From: Pelomonas dachongensis
GTDB taxonomy: Bacteria; Pseudomonadota; Gammaproteobacteria; Burkholderiales; Burkholderiaceae_C
NCBI RefSeq assembly: GCF_043555865.1
Contig: NZ_JBIGHY010000001.1
Coordinates: 974,580 to 1,038,579 of the forward strand
Length of the DNA stretch: 64,000 nucleotides
Reading direction: 5' to 3'
The notes under the pieces are model-generated. The model was not told where the DNA came from. It did no database searches and saw nothing but the letters and a program-made list of their open reading frames with translations. Made by a program: the position numbers and the translations under genes. Shown in pieces: positions 40,331 through 48,823 of the stretch (the stretch's first letter is position 1; every line of letters begins with the position of its first letter).

Positions 40331-41046
40331 GGCAACTGCGCGCTGGGCATGCGGCCGACGATGAGGGCGGCGCGACCCATCACATAGGCCGAGCCGGGCT
40401 GGCGTTCAAAGCGCTTGGGCGCCGGCAGCATGACGGCCAGCCGCGCGGCTTCAAACGCGCCCAGCCGCGACGCATCGGTGCGGAAGTAGTGCCGTGCCGC
40501 CGCCTGAGCGCCGAACAGGCCCTCGCCCCACTCCACGCTGTTCAGGTAGATCTCCAGGATGCGCTGCTTGCTCAGCAGGCCTTCCAGCATCAGCGTCAGC
40601 ACCAGCTCCTGACCTTTGCGCAGCAGCGTGCGCTCGCCGGACAGGAACAGGTTCTTGGCCAACTGCTGGGTGATCGTCGAGCCGCCGATGACCTTGGGGG
40701 GCTTCTTGGTCTTGCGGGCCTCGGCGCGCGCCTGCGCCTTCTCGTTCTTCTGCCAGGCGCCCTTGAGCGCATCCCAATCGACGCCGCCGTGCTCGGCGAA
40801 GCCGTCGTCCTCGCTGGCGATGACTGCGCGCTTCAGCGTGCCTGGCAGCCGGTCGTTGTCGACCCAGGATTGCGCCCACGCCACCTGCTGCCTGTCCTTC
40901 AGCAGGCGTAGCGCCTCGCTGCGCTGGAAGCTGGTGGACTGCGGCGCGAGCACGTTCATCAGCGCGATGCGGCCGGCGAACCACAGTTGCAGGCACAGCA
41001 CGGCCAGCGCCAGCACGGCGATCAACCGGCCGATGTGGCGGATCAC
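40327..41046 (-). CDS. mtgA: Monofunctional biosynthetic peptidoglycan transglycosylase
   Basis: A 239-residue membrane-anchored GT51 enzyme that polymerises lipid II. One membrane helix (about 5-30, VLALAVLCLQLWFAG) precedes the catalytic domain with IASEDDGFAEHGGVDW (catalytic Glu), GGSTITQQLAKNLFLS, RKGQELVLTLMLE and ILEIYLNSVEWGEG. There is no transpeptidase domain. It starts at GTG 41046, overlapping the aroE stop (GTGA). Confidence 0.95.
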   Translation of the reverse strand: MIRHIGRLIAVLALAVLCLQLWFAGRIALMNVLAPQSTSFQRSEALRLLKDRQQVAWAQSWVDNDRLPGTLKRAVIASEDDGFAEHGGVDWDALKGAWQKNEKAQARAEARKTKKPPKVIGGSTITQQLAKNLFLSGERTLLRKGQELVLTLMLEGLLSKQRILEIYLNSVEWGEGLFGAQAAARHYFRTDASRLGAFEAARLAVMLPAPKRFERQPGSAYVMGRAALIVGRMPSAQLP

Positions 41047-41858
41047 AGCGTGGCCCTCACGGCCTTCAGCACCGGTGCCGTGTCGGGCCGCACGCCGCGC
41101 CAGAAAAAGAAGGCCTCGGCCGCCTGCTCGACCAGCATGCCCAGTCCGTCGCGCGGCTCGGCGCCGTGCGCGGCGGCCCAGTCCAGAAAGCTCTGTGCCT
41201 TCGGGCCGTACATCATGTCCAGCGCCAGGCCGCCGGCCTTCAGCACGCGGGCATCCACCGGCGCCGCGGCGCCGGCCAGGCTGGTGCTGGTGGCGTTGAT
41301 GACGAGGTCCTGCGCGGCCGGCGCATCGGCCAGCGTCGCGGCAACGAGCGGCACGCCGAGGTGGCCGTGGCTGGCGACCAGCGCCTGCGCCTTGTCCACG
41401 CTGCGGTTCACGATCGTGATGCGCGCCGGCTTCGCCGCGATGAGGCTGGCCAGCACGCCCGCGCCGGCGCCCCCCGCGCCGACCAGCAGCACCTGCAGAC
41501 CCGTGAGCGGCCGGCCGGCGTTCTTCTGCAGGTCGTTGACCAGGCCGGCGCCATCGGTGTTGTCGCCGGTCCAGCCGTCGGAGTCGAAGCGCAGCGCATT
41601 GACGGCGCCACCCAGTTGCGCGCGCTCGGTGCGCTTCGCGGCCAGCGCGAACGCGTCGAACTTGAACGGCACGGTGATGTTGCATCCCTTGGCGCCGGCC
41701 GCGGCGAAGTCGCGCAGCGTGGCTTCAAAGCCGTCCAGCGGTGCCAGCAGGCGTTCGTAGGCCACGGCCTCGCCGGTCTGTTCGGCGAACATTGCGTGGA
41801 TGGTCGGCGAGCGGCTGTGCTCGACGGGGTTGCCCACCACTGCATATCGATCTGTCAT
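41043..41858 (-). CDS. aroE: Shikimate dehydrogenase (NADP+)
   Basis: A 271-residue enzyme of the shikimate pathway. Seen are VVGNPVEHSRSPTIH (shikimate binding), the catalytic lysine in NITVPFK, GDNTDGAGL, and the NADP-binding GAGGAGAGVLASL with NRSVDKAQAL. The gene starts after an intercistronic repeat whose GAAGGGTGC end sits 4 nt upstream and probably serves as its ribosome-binding region. It is in a tight run with mtgA, the unknown gene and the redox gene. Confidence 0.96.
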   Translation of the reverse strand: MTDRYAVVGNPVEHSRSPTIHAMFAEQTGEAVAYERLLAPLDGFEATLRDFAAAGAKGCNITVPFKFDAFALAAKRTERAQLGGAVNALRFDSDGWTGDNTDGAGLVNDLQKNAGRPLTGLQVLLVGAGGAGAGVLASLIAAKPARITIVNRSVDKAQALVASHGHLGVPLVAATLADAPAAQDLVINATSTSLAGAAAPVDARVLKAGGLALDMMYGPKAQSFLDWAAAHGAEPRDGLGMLVEQAAEAFFFWRGVRPDTAPVLKAVRATL

Positions 41859-41933
41859 TCAAGCACCCTTCGCGCTTCGCGCTGTCCCGCCAAGCGGGCG
41901 TTTAGCCCTTTCGGGCGGCCGGGCAGGGCTCAT
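41859..41933 (-). repeat. Intercistronic repeat, copy B (tonB-like / aroE)
   Basis: On the minus strand it begins ATGAGC within the tonB-like stop and ends GGGTGC-TTGA before the aroE ATG, 75 nt in all. It matches the copy at 58021-58094 at about 61 of 74 aligned positions with one single-base gap. Shared blocks are GGCCGCCCGAA, GCGGGACAGC and GCGAAGCGCGAAGGGTGC. The inner CCCGC/GCGGG forms a small hairpin. Confidence 0.85.
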
Positions 41934-42784
41934 GGGTTCTGTCCGGTCAAGGTCGTTTCCAGTCCCTCGTCGCGCGTGAAGCGAAAGCGCGACGTGATGA
42001 CCAGCACCTCGGCGCCCTTCAGCATCTCCTTGCTGAAGTTGCCGAAGGGCGAGGCCGCCTGCACGATGGCCACCGAGCGGCGATCCAGCGTGGCGTTGCC
42101 GCTGGAGGCCAGGATCTCGGTCTCCAGCACGCGGCCCTTGTGGTCGATGTGGATGTTCATGGTCAGCTCGCCGTAGAGCTTGCGACCGCGGTACTGCGGA
42201 AAGTCGCGCGTGCCGCGCTCCTCGATTCGTCGGCGCAGGCCGTCGTAGTACTGCGCGTAGACCACCTCGCGCGTGGCCGGGCTCACATAGCGCTTGCGCG
42301 GCCGGGCGCTTTCTTCGTTGACGCGCTTCTCGATTTCGGCGAGCAGCTCCACCAGCTGGCGGCGCTTCTCGGCCTGGGCGCGCTCGCGGGCGTCGGTTTT
42401 CTCGCGCTTCGGGTCGGGCGGCGGCAGCAGCGCCAGTTCGCGTCGCACCTGGGCCAGCAAGTGCTGCTGCTGCTGCTGCAACTGGGTGATCTGCGAGCTC
42501 TGCGACTCGGCGGCCTCGCCCGTCTCGCGGCGGCGCGCGGGCGGCAGCGGCGACGTGGCACGGCCAGTCTCGACGTTGCCGCCGCCTGCGAGGTTGGCCT
42601 GCGCCAGCGCGGCAGCCTTGGCGGGCGGCTCGCTGGAGCGGGTGTTGACCAGGACCACCTCCAGCGGCGTGTCCTTGAAAATGCGATTGAACGCGTCGGG
42701 CGAGGCGATGCGCAGGCTCAGCAACACCGCGTGCACGCCCAGCGAGAACGCGAGTGCGATCTGCAGCGTGCTGAGCTTGCGCAT
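41930..42784 (-). CDS. TonB-family energy transducer
   Basis: A 284-residue protein with an uncleaved N-terminal anchor (STLQIALAFSLGVHAVLLSL) containing the serine/histidine positions usual in TonB anchors. A long glutamine/arginine/lysine-rich, probably coiled-coil periplasmic region follows (about 95-175). The C-terminal TonB domain (about 195-284) has LYGELTMNIHIDHKGRVLE and SRFRFTRDE. The stop lies inside the first bases of the intercistronic repeat. No exbB/exbD or receptor is adjacent. It starts 1 nt after the RNase gene stop. Confidence 0.85.
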   Translation of the reverse strand: MRKLSTLQIALAFSLGVHAVLLSLRIASPDAFNRIFKDTPLEVVLVNTRSSEPPAKAAALAQANLAGGGNVETGRATSPLPPARRRETGEAAESQSSQITQLQQQQQHLLAQVRRELALLPPPDPKREKTDARERAQAEKRRQLVELLAEIEKRVNEESARPRKRYVSPATREVVYAQYYDGLRRRIEERGTRDFPQYRGRKLYGELTMNIHIDHKGRVLETEILASSGNATLDRRSVAIVQAASPFGNFSKEMLKGAEVLVITSRFRFTRDEGLETTLTGQNP

Positions 42785-42785
42785 C

Positions 42786-44834
42786 TCAGGCCTGGGCCGT
42801 CGGCTCGGCTGCGCCGTCGCCGTCGTTCAGGTCAATGGCCAGCGAGATGGGCGCGGCGGCGGCAGCCAGCTCCTCGTCGTCGCCCTCTGACTCATCGGCC
42901 GCGGCGGCCACGGCGGCTTCGTCCAGGCGCTCGATCAGGGTCGCATGCACGTCCAGCGTCATCTCGTCCAGGCCGGTGATGCGCACCTTGACGTGGCTGC
43001 CGCGCGGCAGCGGCTCGCAGCCCAGCGCCTTGAAGACCAGCGGCAGGTCGTCGGCGCGCACCAGGCCTTCCTTCATGACGGTGGCTGTCAACTCGGTCGT
43101 GCCGTTCTGCTGCAGCCAGCGCAGCGTCCAGAAGCGCTCGATGCCGTTCTGGAAGCCGTTGTAAGCGGCGTAGGCGGCCTCGAAGCCCGAGATGATGGAG
43201 AACAGCGCTGCGTCCTTGGGCTTGAAGGGCGCGACCAGCGCGGCCGTCTTGCCGTGGCGGGCCGCCGCGATGATCTGCCACTGGTTGACCAAGTCCACGT
43301 AGCGGCGCAGCGGCGAGCTGGCCCAGGTGTAGCTGGCCACGCCCATGCCGGCGTGCGGCAGCGCCTTGGTGCCCATGCGCACCTTGATGCCGGGCGCCAG
43401 GCTGGCTTGGCTGCGGTAGATGCCGGGCAGGCCCAGCTCGGCCAGCCAGCCGCCCCAGGCCGAGTTGGCCAGGATCATGGCCTCGGCCACGATCAGGTCC
43501 AGCGAGCTGCCGCGCGCCCGCACCGAGATCTCGACGGATTCGCTGCCGTTGGGCGGCTCCATGCGCTCGCCAGCCAGGCGGAAGTTGTAGTCCGGGCGGT
43601 TGAAGTTCTCGGGCTTGCCCCGCACCACCTCGCGCTGCGCCTTCAGGCTCTTGGCCAGGCGCCAGCAGAAGGCCAGTTCGGGCGCGAAGGCGTAGTCGGC
43701 CGGCGCCTCGCCCGACAGCGTGGCGTCGGTGACGATGCCGTCCAGCTTGTCGTGGCGCAGGTTGGCGGCGATGTGCACGCGCTCGAGCTTGGTCTCGCGC
43801 GCCGTGATCGCCAGCGTGGCCTCGTCCATCGTGAAGTAGATGGACACGGCCGGGCAGTCGCGGCCCTCGATCAGCGTGTACGTCTGCACGACCTCGTCGG
43901 GCAACATCGTGATCTTCCAGCCCGGCATGTAGACGGTGGACAGGCGCTCGCGGGCGACCTTGTCGACGACCGAGTCCGGCGTGATCGCCAGGCCGGGTGC
44001 CGCGATGTGCACGCCGAAGGTGACCGTGCCGGTGCCCAGGCCTTGAACGGACAGCGCGTCGTCGATCTCGGTGGTCTGCGAGTCGTCGATGGAGAAGGCT
44101 TGCACCGGGCTCAGCGCCAGGTCGTCCTTGATCTCAGGCGCCGACAGCGCGGGGAACCCCACGCCCTTGGCGAAGTTCTCGAACAGGAAGCGCTTCCAGT
44201 GGAACTGGTAGGGGCTGGTGATGGCCCCGGCGCCCTGCAGCAGTTCCAGCGGCGCCTTGTGCGCCTTCTTGCTGGCCTCGACCACGGCTTTGTACTCGGG
44301 GCCGTTCTTGTCGGGCTTGAAAAGAATCTTGTAAATCTGGTCCTGGATGGGCGGCGGGCAGGTGCCGGCCACCAGCTCCTGCGCCCAGGCCTCGATCTGC
44401 AAGGTCTGCTGGCGCTTGCGCTCGATGCCCAGCAGCGCGGCCTTGACCGTCTCCTCGGGCGCCTTCTTGAACTGACCTTTGCCGGCACGGCGGAAGTAGT
44501 GCGGTGCGTCGTACAGGCGGAACAGCGCCGCGGCCTGCTGGACGACACCGGCCTTGGCGTCGAAGTAGTCCTTGGCCAGGTCGACGAAGCCGAACTCGCC
44601 TTCGGGCGCGAATTCCCAGGCCAGGTCCAGGTCGATGTCGTCGGCCAGCTTGCGGGCTTCAAGCAGCAGCACGGCGGGTGCCGGCTGCTCGAACTTCAGC
44701 AGCACGTTGGCGGCCTTGACCTTGACCCGCTTGCCGGAGTCCAGCTCCACCTGAAGCGAGGCATCGGCCTCGCTCATCACACGGCCGGCGAGGAATTTAC
44801 CGGCGTCATCAAACAGCGCAAAGGTCACAGACAT
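42786..44834 (-). CDS. RNase II/RNase R-family exoribonuclease (RNB domain)
   Basis: A 682-residue 3'-5' exoribonuclease-type protein. The N-terminal region holds small beta-barrel and helical parts, and the RNB domain begins near DDLALSPVQAFSIDDSQTTEIDDALSV, followed by IHIAAPG-like GVHIAAPGLAI, YMPGWKITMLP and later FRLAGERMEPP, ASSPLRRYVDLVNQWQ. In the metal-binding cluster the position of E. coli RNase II Asp207 is Glu here (T-T-E-I-D-D). A C-terminal S1-like part (about 600-660) follows and the end is acidic. It cannot be called rnb or rnr with certainty. Confidence 0.85.
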   Translation of the reverse strand: MSVTFALFDDAGKFLAGRVMSEADASLQVELDSGKRVKVKAANVLLKFEQPAPAVLLLEARKLADDIDLDLAWEFAPEGEFGFVDLAKDYFDAKAGVVQQAAALFRLYDAPHYFRRAGKGQFKKAPEETVKAALLGIERKRQQTLQIEAWAQELVAGTCPPPIQDQIYKILFKPDKNGPEYKAVVEASKKAHKAPLELLQGAGAITSPYQFHWKRFLFENFAKGVGFPALSAPEIKDDLALSPVQAFSIDDSQTTEIDDALSVQGLGTGTVTFGVHIAAPGLAITPDSVVDKVARERLSTVYMPGWKITMLPDEVVQTYTLIEGRDCPAVSIYFTMDEATLAITARETKLERVHIAANLRHDKLDGIVTDATLSGEAPADYAFAPELAFCWRLAKSLKAQREVVRGKPENFNRPDYNFRLAGERMEPPNGSESVEISVRARGSSLDLIVAEAMILANSAWGGWLAELGLPGIYRSQASLAPGIKVRMGTKALPHAGMGVASYTWASSPLRRYVDLVNQWQIIAAARHGKTAALVAPFKPKDAALFSIISGFEAAYAAYNGFQNGIERFWTLRWLQQNGTTELTATVMKEGLVRADDLPLVFKALGCEPLPRGSHVKVRITGLDEMTLDVHATLIERLDEAAVAAAADESEGDDEELAAAAAPISLAIDLNDGDGAAEPTAQA

Positions 44835-44851
44835 AGGAGCAGGATTGTCCC

Positions 44852-45439
44852 TCAGCGCGTCAGGTGTTCGAGGACGCCGGGCAGGTGCTCCTCGAAGTCG
44901 GTCAGGCCGTGGTCGCTGCCCTCCAGCACCTGCCCGTCGCAGCCGGCGTAGCGCGCCAGCATCTCGCGCCAGTCCAGCAGTTCGTCGCCCTTGGCGATCA
45001 GCGCGTAGTAGCGCGTCGGCGCCGTCAGCCGCGGTGGCGCCAGCGCGGCCAGCTCGGCCACGTGCTGGGCGGTGAACTCGAACTGCAGCTGCGGGTCGTG
45101 CCAGGCGGACAGCGTGCCGATGTGGGCGCCGAGGTCGCGCGCCGGGTCCACGGCCGGGTTCAGCACGGCCACGCGCCAGCGGCGGTGCGCCGGCTGCTCA
45201 GCCAGCGAGGTCCCGTAGAAGCCGCCCAGCGAGCTGCCGATGACGGCCGCGCCTTCGGCGGGCCAGCCGGCGACGACACCGGTGGCCAGCGCCATGGCCT
45301 CGCGCGGCGACGGCGGCAGCTGCGGGCAGACGAAGGTGAGGCCGGCCTGGCTGGCCGCCCAGGCGGCCATGCGGCGCGCCTTGGCAGACGCCGGCGACGA
45401 GCGGAAGCCGTGCAGATAAAGCAGATGGGTCAACGGCAT
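44852..45439 (-). CDS. YqiA/YcfP-family alpha/beta-fold esterase
   Basis: A 195-residue cytoplasmic hydrolase. It opens MPLTHLLYLHGFRSSPASAK, with the oxyanion HGF motif, the nucleophile in IGSSLGGFYGT and the catalytic histidine in EGSDHGLTDFEEHL; the aspartate is likely in AKGDELLDW. The length is normal for the YqiA/UPF0227 esterases. Start 45439 was chosen because upstream in-frame sequence is unlike the family. It leads the minus-strand group, 17 nt before the RNase gene, and diverges from the metalloprotease. Confidence 0.9.
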   Translation of the reverse strand: MPLTHLLYLHGFRSSPASAKARRMAAWAASQAGLTFVCPQLPPSPREAMALATGVVAGWPAEGAAVIGSSLGGFYGTSLAEQPAHRRWRVAVLNPAVDPARDLGAHIGTLSAWHDPQLQFEFTAQHVAELAALAPPRLTAPTRYYALIAKGDELLDWREMLARYAGCDGQVLEGSDHGLTDFEEHLPGVLEHLTR

Positions 45440-45554
45440 GACGGAAGTTTTTGCGTGAACTTCTGCAACCTCGCTACGGAGGGCAGCATCGGATGGGACG
45501 CGAGTGTCGCCGGCCTTAAAGTGGTCGACTTTTCGTTTCCTTCGGACACATCTC

Positions 45555-48248
45555 ATGACCCCGATGTCGCGTTCCGTACTGGCCTCCGCCGCGCTACTCG
45601 CGCTGGCGGCCGTCGCCCAGGCCCAGACCCCGCCCGCCGCCGCATCCAGCCCCTCGATCGCCGCCTCCGGCGCTGCGCCCGCCCGTCCGCCGGTGGAGCC
45701 CGGCGCGCCCAAGCCTTTTGCCGACGTCATCAAGGGCGCCAAGGAACAGCCGGGCCTGTTCCCGGTCTGGCGCAAGGACGAGAAGGTCTGGATCGAGATC
45801 CCGAGGGAGCAGTTCAACAAGCCTTTCCTGCTGAGCGTCAACGTCGCCAACTCCATCGGCGAGCGCGGCCTTTACGCCAGCCAGATGCTGGGTGACGAGA
45901 TGGTGGAGTGGCGCCGCATCGGCAACTACGTGCAGCTGATCGCGCTGAACACCAAGTTCCGCTCCTCCCAAGCCGACAGCAAGCTGGTGCTGGAGCAGGC
46001 CTTCTCGCCCAGCCTGGTCACGGCCGGCCCCGTGGCCAGCGCCGACCACCCGGACCGCAAGTCCGCGCTGGTGGATGCCAGCGCGCTGCTGCTGGGAGAC
46101 ATCCCCGGCTACTCCACGCGGCTGGAACAGGCCTTCCGCCTGCCGTACGCACCCGACCGCGCCAACTCCTTCATCGAGGCCACGCGTGCCGATGCGCAGG
46201 TCACCACGTTGACCTCACGCGTGCACTTCGCGACGCCGCGCATTCCGGCGCCGCCGCTGGTGCCCGCGCCCGTGGCCGTGCCGACGCCGCCGCAGGCCAC
46301 GCCGGACCCGCGTTCGATGTTCTTCAGCTTCGTCTACAGCTTCCGTGCCTTGCCGGAGCAGCCGGCCGCCATCCGCCATGCCGACCCGCGTCTGGGGCAC
46401 TTCATGGAGAGCTACAGCAACCTCGGCGACGACACCAAGGCCAATACGCGCGTGCACATGGTGAACCGCTGGCGTCTGGAGAAGAAGGACCCGGCTGCCG
46501 CGCTGTCCGAGCCCGTGCAGCCCATCACCTACTGGATGGACAAGAACATCCCGGCCAAGTACCGCGAAGCCGTCAAGGCCGGCATCCTCGAGTGGAACAA
46601 GGCCTTCGAGAAGATCGGCTTCAAGGACGCCGTCGTCGCCAAGCAGCAGCCCGACGACGCCGACTGGGACAACATGGACTCGACGCACGCGTCCATCCGC
46701 TGGTTCACCGGCTCGGACGTCGGCTTCGCCATCGGCCCCAGCAACAAGGACCCGCGCACCGGCGAGATCCTGGACGCCGACATCGGCATGAGCGACGTGT
46801 TCGGCCGCGGCTCGCGCCGCCTGGCGTCGGACGACGTGGCGGGCCATTCGCACGCCGACCACTCGCATGGCGCCAGCTGGATGGGCGAGCGCAGCCGTGC
46901 GCTGATCGAGCAGCTGTGCACCTACGCCGCCGACCAGTCCTCCGAGTTTGGCTTTGCGCTGGACCTGCTGGCGCTTCGCGACGGGCTGGACATGAACGGC
47001 CCCGAGGCCGAAGCGCTCGCGCAGGCGGTGGTGAAGGACGTCGTCATGCACGAGGTCGGCCACACGCTGGGCCTCAAGCACAACTTCCGCTCGTCTACCA
47101 CCGTCACGCAGGCGCAGCTGAAGGACAAGGCCTGGACCGAAGCCAACGGCATCTCCAACTCGGTGATGGACTACAACGCCTACAACCTGCCGCTGAAGGG
47201 CGAGGCCCGCTCCACGCTGACCAACACGACGCTGGGCGCCTACGACTACTGGGCCATCGAGTACGCGTACAAGCCTTTTGCGCAAGGAACCTCGGCCGAG
47301 CAGGAGGCGGCCGAGCTGGCCCGCATCGCCGCGCGCTCCACCGAGCCGCTGCTGGCCTACGGCGACGACTTCGACCAGGGCGTCGGTGGCCCGTACGACG
47401 GCTTCGACCCGCGCACCAACCAGCGCGACCTGGGCGATGACCCGCTGGCCTACGCCCGGAAGCGCCTCAAGCTCAGCCAGGAGCTGTGGGAGCGCGTGCA
47501 GACCCGCAAGCCCGAGCCCGGCGAGGACCCGCTGCGCAGCCGCCGCTCGGTGTTGGAATCGTTCCGCCAGCTGGGCATGACGGCCAACAACGTCAGCAAA
47601 TACGTGGGTGGCCTGCAGGCCGAGCGCATCGTGCCGGGCGTCACGCCGGGCCAGGCGTTCAAGCCGGTCGACACCGCGCAGCAGCGCGAGGCGCTGCGAT
47701 TCATCGCTAGCGGCCTGCTGTCCAGCGACTCGTTCAAGTTCAAGCCCGAGTTCCTCGTCACGCAGACGCTGGACTACAACGAGTGGGACCGCGGCCTGCC
47801 GCTGTCCATCCCGGACAGCGTGGCCACGCTGCAGGGCCGCGTGCTGGACCGCCTGATGTCGCCCAACACGGCGCGCCGGCTGATCGAGCAGGGCAGCTAC
47901 CTTCCGGAGGGCCAGCGCAAGGGCGCCGTGTCGCTGAGCGAGGTGTACGCGACGCTGCAGGGCGCCGTCTTCAGCGAGCTGAAGAGCGGCGGCGAGATCG
48001 ACCGCATGCGCCGCAGCCTGCAGCGCGAGTACCTGAAGCGCCTGCAGGCCCAGCTGAATCGCTCCACCAACGGCGCCACGGTCTACGCCGACGCGTTCTC
48101 GATGGCGCGCTGGCACGCCAGCCAGCTGGCCGGCGAGTTGCGCGCGGCCTCGGCCCGGCCGGGCCTGTCGGTCGAGACGCGGGCGCACCTGGCCGAGTCG
48201 CTGGACCTGCTGAACGGCATGCTCAAGGCGACGATGACGCGCACCTGA
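45555..48248 (+). CDS. Exported zinc-dependent metalloprotease (DUF5117/DUF4953 type)
   Basis: An 897-residue exported protein. Signal peptide MTPMSRSVLASAALLALAAVAQAQ. An N-terminal domain (about 50-240) resembles DUF5117, and the metzincin-like domain contains H499-E-V-G-H-T-L-G-L-K-H-N, the extended HExxHxxGxxH zinc motif, followed downstream by SVMDYNAYN, the Met-turn region. The C-terminal third is helical (DUF4953-type). An in-frame ATG three codons later (45564) is an alternative start. It is a single gene with its own terminator; its substrate is unknown. Confidence 0.9.
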   Translation: MTPMSRSVLASAALLALAAVAQAQTPPAAASSPSIAASGAAPARPPVEPGAPKPFADVIKGAKEQPGLFPVWRKDEKVWIEIPREQFNKPFLLSVNVANSIGERGLYASQMLGDEMVEWRRIGNYVQLIALNTKFRSSQADSKLVLEQAFSPSLVTAGPVASADHPDRKSALVDASALLLGDIPGYSTRLEQAFRLPYAPDRANSFIEATRADAQVTTLTSRVHFATPRIPAPPLVPAPVAVPTPPQATPDPRSMFFSFVYSFRALPEQPAAIRHADPRLGHFMESYSNLGDDTKANTRVHMVNRWRLEKKDPAAALSEPVQPITYWMDKNIPAKYREAVKAGILEWNKAFEKIGFKDAVVAKQQPDDADWDNMDSTHASIRWFTGSDVGFAIGPSNKDPRTGEILDADIGMSDVFGRGSRRLASDDVAGHSHADHSHGASWMGERSRALIEQLCTYAADQSSEFGFALDLLALRDGLDMNGPEAEALAQAVVKDVVMHEVGHTLGLKHNFRSSTTVTQAQLKDKAWTEANGISNSVMDYNAYNLPLKGEARSTLTNTTLGAYDYWAIEYAYKPFAQGTSAEQEAAELARIAARSTEPLLAYGDDFDQGVGGPYDGFDPRTNQRDLGDDPLAYARKRLKLSQELWERVQTRKPEPGEDPLRSRRSVLESFRQLGMTANNVSKYVGGLQAERIVPGVTPGQAFKPVDTAQQREALRFIASGLLSSDSFKFKPEFLVTQTLDYNEWDRGLPLSIPDSVATLQGRVLDRLMSPNTARRLIEQGSYLPEGQRKGAVSLSEVYATLQGAVFSELKSGGEIDRMRRSLQREYLKRLQAQLNRSTNGATVYADAFSMARWHASQLAGELRAASARPGLSVETRAHLAESLDLLNGMLKATMTRT

Positions 48249-48273
48249 TCGCGCGCTTTGCACAAGACGAAGA

Positions 48274-48299
48274 GGTCGGCAGGGATGCCGGCCTTTTTT
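48274..48299 (+). terminator. Rho-independent terminator of the metalloprotease gene
   Basis: GGTCGGCA (48274-48281) pairs with TGCCGGCC (48286-48293), with one G-U pair and the loop GGGA, followed by six T residues. It lies 26 nt after the stop codon. Confidence 0.8.
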
Positions 48300-48342
48300 C
48301 GTCGCCATTACGATGGCCTGCCATCAAGAACAGAGAGGTCGA

Positions 48343-48753
48343 ATGCCAGACAGTGCGAAATTCAACGAGGTCGGTGCCGGCAAGCTGCCGGGCCTGCTGG
48401 GCATCGTCATCACGCAGGTGGAAGGCAGCGAGGTGCACGGCGAACTGCCGGTGCGCACTGAGCTGATGGCTCCCAACGGCTTCCTGCACGCGGGCAGCAT
48501 CGTCACGCTGGCCGACACCTGCGCCGGCTACGGCTGCGTGGCCCACCTGCCGCCGGGGGCGAGCGGCTTCACGACGGTGGAGCTGAAGTCCAACCACCTG
48601 GGCACCGCCCGAGAGGGCACCCTCAGCTGCGTGGCCCGCGCGGTGCACCTGGGCAAGACCACGCAGGTCTGGGATGCCGTCGTCAAGCACAAGGACAGCG
48701 GCAAGACGCTGGCACTCTTCCGTTGCACGCAGATGGTGCTGTACCCCAAGTGA
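48343..48753 (+). CDS. PaaI-family hotdog thioesterase
   Basis: A 136-residue hotdog-fold protein. It contains NGFLHAGSIVTLADTCAG, the HGG/HAG plus acidic helix motif of PaaI-like acyl-CoA thioesterases, and ELKSNHLGTAREGTL. AGAGGTCGA precedes ATG 48343. The usual substrates are aromatic or medium-chain acyl-CoAs; the specific one here cannot be read from the sequence. Confidence 0.88.
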   Translation: MPDSAKFNEVGAGKLPGLLGIVITQVEGSEVHGELPVRTELMAPNGFLHAGSIVTLADTCAGYGCVAHLPPGASGFTTVELKSNHLGTAREGTLSCVARAVHLGKTTQVWDAVVKHKDSGKTLALFRCTQMVLYPK

Positions 48754-48823
48754 GGGGTCAGGCGCGGCGCTGTCCCTTGTTCTAGGGCCGGCAGTGCGCG
48801 TGCGGGAAGGCAGACTCGCGCTC

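Noticed and set aside
45504..45554. Earlier start for the metalloprotease
   Set aside because: It would place 17 residues before the signal peptide; ATG 45555 starts it directly.
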